This document shows positions 1 through 5,159 of a stretch of 6,089 nucleotides of DNA, piece after piece; position 1 is the stretch's first letter, and every line of letters begins with the position of its first letter. The position numbers and the translations under genes are program-made. The stretch covers positions 16,567-22,655 of the forward strand of contig DBXL01000057.1 of NCBI GenBank assembly GCA_002309275.1, in the 5' to 3' direction. This DNA comes from Ruminococcaceae bacterium UBA1213 (lineage in GTDB: Bacteria; Bacillota; Clostridia; Oscillospirales; Acutalibacteraceae). The notes under the pieces are model-generated. The model ran no database searches, was not told the origin of the DNA, and saw only the letters and a list, made by a program, of their open reading frames with translations.

Positions 1-40
1 AATGTGCAATGTGCAATGTACAATGAGTAATGTACAATTA
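1..40. repeat. Heptad tandem repeat, AATGTGC/AATGTAC family
   Basis: Five 7-bp units lie head to tail from the first base: AATGTGC, AATGTGC, AATGTAC, AATGAGT and AATGTAC, followed by a partial AATTA. Every unit begins with AATG. The array touches the left edge, so its full length and copy number are unknown. It ends about 80 bp before the germination operon start and contains no open frame of note. Two units create the palindrome TGTACA across TGTAC|A junctions. Short AATG-phased arrays of this sort look like replication-slippage or dispersed intergenic repeats; no function is evident here. Confidence 0.85.
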
Positions 41-54
41 GATTTTGTGTATTT

Positions 55-90
55 GAAATAAAAATTATGCAGTGAATAAAAATTTGGCAG
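55..90. repeat. Imperfect 18-bp tandem duplication upstream of the ger operon
   Basis: Positions 55-72 and 73-90 align with about 14 of 18 identities; both copies contain AATAAAAATT and end in GCAG. A degraded third period may follow at 91-108. The duplication lies in the presumed promoter region of the operon and includes the TGAATA element proposed as the -35. It could be chance AT-rich similarity, but the shared GCAG ends argue for a small duplication. Confidence 0.5.
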
Positions 91-102
91 AGGTGCAAAA
101 TA
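73..102 (+). promoter_or_regulatory. Candidate sigma-G-like (forespore) promoter for the ger operon
   Basis: TGAATA at 73-78 is followed after 17 bp by CAAAATA at 96-102. The known forespore sigma-G pattern is roughly a GNATR-type -35 and a CATNNTA -10 about 17-18 bp apart; the -35 fits well and the -10 misses one defined base. GerA-type operons are sigma-G controlled in Bacillus, so context agrees. Against it, the predicted transcript would start near 109, leaving only about 13 bases before the proposed start codon. An overlapping sigma-A-like alternative is TTGAAA (53-58), 16 bp, AATAAA (75-80). Confidence 0.33.
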
Positions 103-108
103 TTTCAT

Positions 109-116
109 AGAGGTGA
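109..116 (+). promoter_or_regulatory. Ribosome binding site that decides the gerAA start (TTG 122)
   Basis: AGAGGTGA at 109-116 is a strong Shine-Dalgarno match and lies 5 bases before an in-frame TTG at 122. The in-frame GTG at 113 lies inside this motif and so cannot be served by it. A second AGAGGTG at 89-95 is 17 bases from that GTG, too far to be its site. The ATG at 126 is out of frame and hits a stop after three codons. Confidence 0.7.
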
Positions 117-121
117 TAAAG

Positions 122-1645
122 TTGTATGAATTTATAAGGGACTTGAAAGATATTTACACACATTCACAAGAAAAGCCGTATGTGCAGAAAAAGACGGTGC
201 TTTCAGAGTCGCTTGAGGAGAATATCAGTTATTTCAGGACGGCATTTTCTGACAGTGCAGATTTGACGGTAAGGGAAATATCTCTTTCAGGGATAAACGG
301 TGCAGTTATTTCGATAGATAATATGATAGATAAGCAGGTCATGGCAGAGGGGATATTAACTCCGCTGTTTTCATATGATTTCAGGGAAAGCAGTGCAGAA
401 GTCTGCTATAATGATATAAAATACAGGGTGCTGTTCACAGCGGATATGGCGGAGCTGTTCACATACGAGGAAGTTGAAAAACAGATAATGTCAGGATTTG
501 CAGTGATAGCGGTAGATGGGTGTAATAAAATGCTTGGTGCAGGCATACAGGGGTATGCATCAAGGGGAGTGTCAGAGCCACAGTCAGACGTTGTGCAGAG
601 AGGTTCAAAAGAAGGTTTTGTGGAGTCTGTAAGAGTGAATATGTCGATGATGAGGAGGATAATCAAAAATCCGTCACTGCATTTTGAAACGATGGTAATA
701 GGGGAAGTAAGCCGTACAGAAGTATGTATATGTTATTTGAAGGGGACAGCCTCGCAAAATATCGTTGACGAGCTGAAAAGACGGCTTTCAAATGCAGATG
801 TGAAAACGGTGCTGACATCAGGATATTTAGTGCCGTTTCTGGAGGAGGAAAAAGACTTTTCATTTTTCAGTGGGATAGGAGTGTCTGAAAGACCTGATAC
901 AGTATGCGGAAAGATAACGGAAGGCAGGATAGCTGTATTAGTTGACGGCGTGCCGTCTGCACTGATAGTGCCGTATTTGTTTGCGGAGTATTTTCAAACG
1001 CTTGATGACTATTCCAACAGGGCATATTTTGCGACATTCACAAGACTGCTGAAATTCTGTGCCTTTTTCATATCTATGCTTTTGCCGGGAGTGTATGTTG
1101 CATTGGGGACATTTGACCCAGAGATGTTTCCAACACTCATGCTGAATAAAATAGCGGTTTCAATAGGCTCAACGCCGTTGTCGCTGATGTCGGAAACGAT
1201 ACTGATAGAGTTTGTATATGAGATAATGCGGGAAGCGGGACTGAGAATGCCTCAGCCTTTGGGGTATGCTGTAAGCATTGTGGGAGGCTTGGTAGTAGGA
1301 GATACAGCAATCCATGCAGGCTTGATAGGTTCGCCGACCTTGATGGTAGTTGCGATTACGTCAATAAGCTCGTATGTGATACCGAATTTGTATGCCCCGT
1401 CAGCGATATTAAGATTGCTATTCACGCTTGCAGGGGGATTTTTAGGTATTTTCGGAGTAGCATTGGTATTGTGTGCGGTGCTGGTGAATATATGTGGAAA
1501 AAACAGTTTCGGAGTGCCATATACAACGCCTGTAACGCCGTTCAGTGCGGTAGCAGTAAGAGATGTGCTGATTCGTGCAGGGTGGAAGATACTTTCAAAG
1601 AAAACTGCAAAAGTGCAGAATTTACCGGGAGCAGATGTCAGGTGA
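122..1645 (+). CDS. gerAA: Spore germinant receptor subunit A (GerAA/GerKA/SpoVAF family)
   Basis: This 507-residue protein (TTG start) has the length and layout of the GerA family: a hydrophilic N-terminal domain to about residue 270, then a membrane domain. The family signature around residues 146-175 is clear: RGVSEPQSDVVQRGSKEGFVES-type sequence (shown here in part as EPQSDVVQRG and KEGFVES), then RRIIKNPSL. Further conserved blocks are VPYLFAEYFQ with DDYSNRA (about 283-303), LLPGVYVALGTF (about 319-330), and REAGLRMPQPLG leading into IVGGLVVGDTAIHAGL (about 369-402). Hydrophobic segments fall at about 308-329, 379-397, 404-421 and 430-459, with a further weaker one possible. In the family this subunit sits in the inner spore membrane and works with the B and C subunits to sense nutrients and release ions. 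The next gene overlaps its stop by 4 bp. The exact paralogue (GerA, GerK, or another set) and the ligand cannot be told; SpoVAF is less likely because B and C functions follow directly. Confidence 0.95.
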   Translation: MYEFIRDLKDIYTHSQEKPYVQKKTVLSESLEENISYFRTAFSDSADLTVREISLSGINGAVISIDNMIDKQVMAEGILTPLFSYDFRESSAEVCYNDIKYRVLFTADMAELFTYEEVEKQIMSGFAVIAVDGCNKMLGAGIQGYASRGVSEPQSDVVQRGSKEGFVESVRVNMSMMRRIIKNPSLHFETMVIGEVSRTEVCICYLKGTASQNIVDELKRRLSNADVKTVLTSGYLVPFLEEEKDFSFFSGIGVSERPDTVCGKITEGRIAVLVDGVPSALIVPYLFAEYFQTLDDYSNRAYFATFTRLLKFCAFFISMLLPGVYVALGTFDPEMFPTLMLNKIAVSIGSTPLSLMSETILIEFVYEIMREAGLRMPQPLGYAVSIVGGLVVGDTAIHAGLIGSPTLMVVAITSISSYVIPNLYAPSAILRLLFTLAGGFLGIFGVALVLCAVLVNICGKNSFGVPYTTPVTPFSAVAVRDVLIRAGWKILSKKTAKVQNLPGADVR

Positions 1646-3651
1646 CAAAGAAAAATATAGTGACAGTCGGGCAGATATACACACTTTTGTTTATAAGCAG
1701 AATATCTCTTTCAGTGATATATTCCGTATTGGTATCGGGGATAGGGGATATATGGGAATTATTTTTGCCGTTGCTGATATGCATACCCATAAGCATATTA
1801 CTTTTAGTGCCTGTAAATATCAGTAAAAAGTCTGTCTGTATGCAGGCAGTCGAAAAATTCGGGAAAACAGGATATTTTATACCTGTATTATACGGAGTAT
1901 ATTTTCTTGGTTCGGGGCTGTATGCATTAAAGGCACTGGAGCATTTTTTGAATATTGTTTTGCCTGACGGGATAAATGCAGGATTGGTAATGGGAGTGCT
2001 TGTGGCGGTGTGCATATATGCAGCGGTAAAGGGAATAGAGGCAATTTCCAGAATGGCGGCAGTTGTATTGGGATTGATACTGCTTTCATCAGTGATAATA
2101 TTTGTATATCTCATGCAGGGATTTTCGTCAGAAAATATTTTACCGTTTGAGTATGTGACATTCGGGAGTGTTGCAGACGGAGTGATATTTATTATTTCAA
2201 GAATGAACACATCAGCGGCACTGAATGTATTGCTTCCGTCAACGAAGGGCAGGCTTTGGAAAAGTGCAGTGATATATTCAGTAATGATATTTTTATTGAT
2301 GTGTTTTATGCTGGTACTTTTCAAAGGTGCGGTAGGGGATTATTTAAATGTAAGGGAGCTTTCTGTATATCAGGCAACGGAGGGTGCAGGGACTCTTCAA
2401 AGATTGAAACCGCTTTTTATATTTGTGACAATGTGCAGTTTATTTTGTAATATATCGGTAATGCTTTTTGCCGTATCGGAAAGCATAAAAACTGTTTGTA
2501 GAAATGCTCACGGAAAGGTTATTTCAGTGATAAGCGGGATATTTTTAATAGTGTTGGTGCTTGTATTGCCTGAAAATGAGATTATTTTTGATAAATATAT
2601 ATGGTGCATACTGGCGGTAATATTTACGGCAATAATACCGCTGATAATAAAAATGCCGAAGCTGACAGCGGTATTTTTGAGTATATTTATATTGGGCGGT
2701 TGTAATAGTATGCAGTTAAATCAAAGACTGATAGTGCAGGGGATAGGGATTGACAAGAATGATAATGGCTATAAAATAACATTGATAGTGCTGGACACGG
2801 AGAACAGGGAAAAGGAAAATTCTGTAAAAGTGATTTACACGGAGGGAAAGACGGCAGAGGAAGCATTTGGAATGCTTGAAAACCAGAGGGGAAAGAAACT
2901 GCTGTTAAGTCAGTGCTTGTTTGTGATGATGGACAGAAGTGCAGTTTCGGACTGTAAAAAGACACTGTCATATTTTGTTGACATGGGAGAAATGCAGAAA
3001 ACGGCAAATTTAATGGTGACGGAGAGCAGTGCGGAAAGCACCTTGTCAACAGCGATAGAAAGATTAGGGTATCAGTCGGAATATATCAATGTTCTTGCAG
3101 ACAGCAAAGCAATAGACCAGACAGAAGTGCATTGTTCGTTTATAGATTATATATCATCAGGCACGGAAAAGGCACTTTTATTTCCGTATATAGTAGTAAA
3201 TGAGAATATAAAAGCATTGAGTGTCAAAGGAAGTTACCTTGTTGAGGGTGCAGAGAATTATGAGCTTATGCCGGAGGAAACTGTGGGAACGCTGATTTTA
3301 AATGAGCGGGTAACGGATTTTACAGATGTCATTGGAGATATAAATTATAGAATCAAAAATGTGAAGTCGGAGATAATTCCCGAATGGAAAGACGGCAGAT
3401 TGAAAATAGAGTTCATTGCAGAAGTTCATCTTGATAAGAGTTATAGTAAAGAGATGCTGAAAAAAATAACTGCAAGGATAGAAAGCATGGCGAATATGGG
3501 CGTTAAAAAGACGCTGTTAAAAAGCGGAGCAGATGTATTTTCAATAGGTAAAAATATAAGGGGAAAATATCCGGAATTATATAAAAATTCAGATATGAGA
3601 GATATTTTGAAAAATTCTTTTGTGGAAATAGAAATCACCTGTCAAACATAA
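1642..3651 (+). CDS. Fused germinant receptor subunits B and C (GerAB permease + GerAC lipoprotein)
   Basis: One open frame of 669 residues carries two proteins that are normally separate. Residues 1-337 are a GerAB-type spore permease of the amino acid/polyamine transporter superfamily. It begins with VGQIYTLLFISRI, has YAAVKGIEAISRMA at about 127-140, and shows ten hydrophobic segments ending at about 318-337. Residues 338-669 are GerAC-like: a signal-peptide-like segment (338-353) ends in the lipobox LGGC with Cys354, then VQGIGIDKN, and a C-terminal block with SGADVFSIGKNIRGKYPEL typical of the Ger(x)C domain. The start is taken as GTG 1642, which overlaps the gerAA stop as GTGA and has GGGAG at 1627-1631; the open frame upstream to 1471 lies within gerAA and is ignored. 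Classical GerAB and GerAC are about 365 and 370 residues, so both halves are somewhat short. The WDxR-like residues usually following the GerAC cysteine are replaced by NSMQLN. Whether the product stays fused, or is cleaved at Cys354, is not decided by the sequence. Confidence 0.92.
   Translation: MTKKNIVTVGQIYTLLFISRISLSVIYSVLVSGIGDIWELFLPLLICIPISILLLVPVNISKKSVCMQAVEKFGKTGYFIPVLYGVYFLGSGLYALKALEHFLNIVLPDGINAGLVMGVLVAVCIYAAVKGIEAISRMAAVVLGLILLSSVIIFVYLMQGFSSENILPFEYVTFGSVADGVIFIISRMNTSAALNVLLPSTKGRLWKSAVIYSVMIFLLMCFMLVLFKGAVGDYLNVRELSVYQATEGAGTLQRLKPLFIFVTMCSLFCNISVMLFAVSESIKTVCRNAHGKVISVISGIFLIVLVLVLPENEIIFDKYIWCILAVIFTAIIPLIIKMPKLTAVFLSIFILGGCNSMQLNQRLIVQGIGIDKNDNGYKITLIVLDTENREKENSVKVIYTEGKTAEEAFGMLENQRGKKLLLSQCLFVMMDRSAVSDCKKTLSYFVDMGEMQKTANLMVTESSAESTLSTAIERLGYQSEYINVLADSKAIDQTEVHCSFIDYISSGTEKALLFPYIVVNENIKALSVKGSYLVEGAENYELMPEETVGTLILNERVTDFTDVIGDINYRIKNVKSEIIPEWKDGRLKIEFIAEVHLDKSYSKEMLKKITARIESMANMGVKKTLLKSGADVFSIGKNIRGKYPELYKNSDMRDILKNSFVEIEITCQT
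2653..2703 (+). other. GerAB-GerAC junction: in-frame signal peptide with lipobox
   Basis: ATG 2653 (Met338) is where a separate GerAC would begin: Met-Pro-Lys, a hydrophobic run LTAVFLSIFI, then Leu-Gly-Gly-Cys with the cysteine codon at 2701-2703. There is no stop codon between it and the permease half, and no Shine-Dalgarno-like sequence in the 15 bases before it (CTGATAATAAAA). So independent initiation looks weak and read-through from GTG 1642 is the simplest reading. The KMPK between the last permease segment and the signal-like segment would be a very short cytoplasmic loop, which places the C domain outside. Confidence 0.8.
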
Positions 3652-3669
3652 ATGACAGGTGATTTTTTT
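3632..3669 (+). terminator. Rho-independent terminator of the ger operon
   Basis: A perfect 13-bp stem pairs AAATCACCTGTCA (3632-3644) with TGACAGGTGATTT (3653-3665), with the 8-base loop AACATAAA and a run of T from 3663 to 3669. The left arm is coding sequence of the B-C fusion gene and its TAA stop (3649-3651) lies in the loop. On the other strand the same stem is followed by a poorer T-run (TTTCTATTT), so it may also end transcription of the converging lipoprotein gene, but less efficiently. That gene's own stop codon (3669-3671) abuts the hairpin. Confidence 0.93.
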
Positions 3670-5144
3670 CAATAGATATATTCAAGAATATTGCTGACTC
3701 TTGTATAGCCCGAAGTGCCGTCGGAGTTGATTTTGTATGCTTCCATATAAATTGTATAAGTTTTGCCTTTTTCAGCTTTGAGGTATTCCCAGACGGAATC
3801 TTTTATTTCGGTTTCTGTTTCCGCTCCACGCTTTAAAAGCGGTTTGTCGCCGTCATAGATTGCCCAGTCTATACGGTTATATTTTTCATTTTTGGTACGC
3901 TGAACACGATTTTTTTCATTGACGCTCAGAGTGAAAGCAGTTTCATCTATATTTTCCATAAAAAATTTGTCGTCATAAGAAAAATATCTGCACGGCTTGT
4001 CGTTGACGGTTACATCAAGAGTGCAGTTGGTGCAAATGCCGCTGCCGCCGCTGCCGATAAATCCACCTGTATCTTCATCATTACCATATATAGTACCGCT
4101 TAAAGAAACGTTGGTAAATTTTTTAGCACCGTAGCATTCACCGCTGAAACCGCCGACATATCGCCAGCCTGTAATATTTGCATTGGTGAAATTTACGTTA
4201 TCCATAATAATATTTCGGGCATATCCTGTAAAACCGACATCTTGAATGCCGTGACAGTTGATATTCAAGCCGTTAATGGTGTGATTTTGCCCGTGAAAGA
4301 TGAGGTTTGCACCGTAGGTTGTATTCCAGCCCATAGGCTTCCAGTCGTATTGGGATAAGTCAAGGTCATTTTCCAGATAAACTTCAATAGGCTGTTCATT
4401 CACGGCGTTGACATAATATACAACGCTTGCAAGCTGTTGCGGAGTGGATACATGGAAAGTCGGGGCATTGCCGACAGCCCATTTTTTATCGGCAAGTTTC
4501 ATAATATCGCCTGTATCCCGTTCACGTTCCCAATCGGACTTGTATAGAGTTATATCGTTTTCATAGGCATATTTTGAAACTTCCATACCCATAGCAGTGC
4601 CATATTGATAAATGTCGAGCAACAGATATATGGCTTCATTTTTTGCAGGGAAAGAGATGGTATTTTTATCTGTATCAAGTTCAAAATCTTCTATGATTTG
4701 CCATATACTGTTGTAGTAATCGACATACATGGGAAATATATTTTTTTCGGGAACGCCACGCAAATAATCTTCATTGTAAGTGAGAGTAAGAGTTATATTT
4801 TTTACGGTGTCATCGGCACTGATTTCGACAGGCGAGCCTATGATACCGACAGTTTGTTCCACTATAGCATTTGCGGGATAGTTAGCCCTTATATCACATT
4901 CATCTTTGATATTTCCACTGCATTCGGCAGTAACGGAGATATTTGTAATTTCGGGTTTTTGGTCGATTGATATTTTTTTGCTGTAAGTCTGATAGCCGTT
5001 TTCATCTGTTGTAATGGAGTCTTCATAGGTTGCAGAGGGATTGTCATAAACTTTACCCTGAATTTTAAATAAGTCCTCACCACAGCCCGAAAAAACTCCT
5101 GCAAGGGAAAGGCAAAGGAATAAACAGAGAAATTTCTTTTTCAC
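3669..5144 (-). CDS. Predicted lipoprotein with GLUG-like beta-helix region, function unknown
   Basis: This 491-residue protein starts at GTG 5144, which has AAGGAGGG 6 bases upstream. Residues 1-20 are a signal peptide (MKKK, then a Leu/Phe-rich core) ending FSG before Cys21, so a lipid-anchored extracellular protein is likely; Phe at the -3 position is a less common lipobox residue. Residues about 115-180 resemble the short all-beta module often seen in clostridial surface proteins (LTLTYNEDYL, YNSIWQIIEDFELD). From about 229, FHVSTPQQLASVV and a ENDLDLSQYDW block lead into a repeat-rich region (about 275-385) with HTINGLNI, RYVGGFSG (328-335) and DTGGFIGSGGSG (358-369), which fits a right-handed beta-helix with GLUG-type turns. 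The last 90 residues look like a fibronectin-type or similar beta domain ending in YTRVSNILEYI. No catalytic motif is seen. It lies 15 bp after nspC and probably shares its transcript. It could be an adhesin or cell-surface binding protein; that is inference only. Confidence 0.85.
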   Translation of the reverse strand: MKKKFLCLFLCLSLAGVFSGCGEDLFKIQGKVYDNPSATYEDSITTDENGYQTYSKKISIDQKPEITNISVTAECSGNIKDECDIRANYPANAIVEQTVGIIGSPVEISADDTVKNITLTLTYNEDYLRGVPEKNIFPMYVDYYNSIWQIIEDFELDTDKNTISFPAKNEAIYLLLDIYQYGTAMGMEVSKYAYENDITLYKSDWERERDTGDIMKLADKKWAVGNAPTFHVSTPQQLASVVYYVNAVNEQPIEVYLENDLDLSQYDWKPMGWNTTYGANLIFHGQNHTINGLNINCHGIQDVGFTGYARNIIMDNVNFTNANITGWRYVGGFSGECYGAKKFTNVSLSGTIYGNDEDTGGFIGSGGSGICTNCTLDVTVNDKPCRYFSYDDKFFMENIDETAFTLSVNEKNRVQRTKNEKYNRIDWAIYDGDKPLLKRGAETETEIKDSVWEYLKAEKGKTYTIYMEAYKINSDGTSGYTRVSNILEYIY

Positions 5145-5150
5145 TGAAAG

Positions 5151-5158
5151 CCCTCCTT
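5151..5158 (-). promoter_or_regulatory. Ribosome binding site of the lipoprotein gene
   Basis: On the minus strand AAGGAGGG (5158 to 5151) lies 6 bases before GTG 5144 and immediately after the nspC stop (5162-5160). It is a near-perfect Shine-Dalgarno sequence, which supports the rare-type GTG start. The 15-bp gap holds nothing else, so no separate promoter for the lipoprotein gene fits between the two genes. Confidence 0.85.
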
Positions 5159-5159
5159 T

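Noticed and set aside
1..40. CRISPR array
   Set aside because: The units are 7 bp with no spacers between them, so this is a simple tandem repeat.
113..121. GTG 113 as start of gerAA
   Set aside because: The GTG lies inside the AGAGGTGA ribosome binding motif that serves TTG 122, and no other well-placed site precedes it. The protein differs by only three residues.
1471..1641. 57-codon N-terminal extension of the B-C fusion frame starting at ATG 1471
   Set aside because: It overlaps the conserved membrane domain of gerAA in another frame, has no resemblance to GerAB, and GTG 1642 gives a normal GerAB N-terminus with a ribosome site and a standard 4-bp overlap.
1638..2324. 228-codon open frame on the minus strand
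   Set aside because: It lies antisense to the GerAB half of the fusion, whose family motifs are clear; its composition is that of a mirror of a hydrophobic coding sequence and no ribosome site supports it.
2653..3651. Annotating GerAC as a separate gene starting at ATG 2653
   Set aside because: There is no stop between the two halves and no ribosome binding site before the ATG, so a separate gene is not the simplest reading; the possibility is kept in the junction entry.
4605..4970. 121-codon open frame on the plus strand
   Set aside because: It is antisense to the lipoprotein gene, which has a signal peptide, lipobox and strong ribosome site; the shadow frame has none of these.
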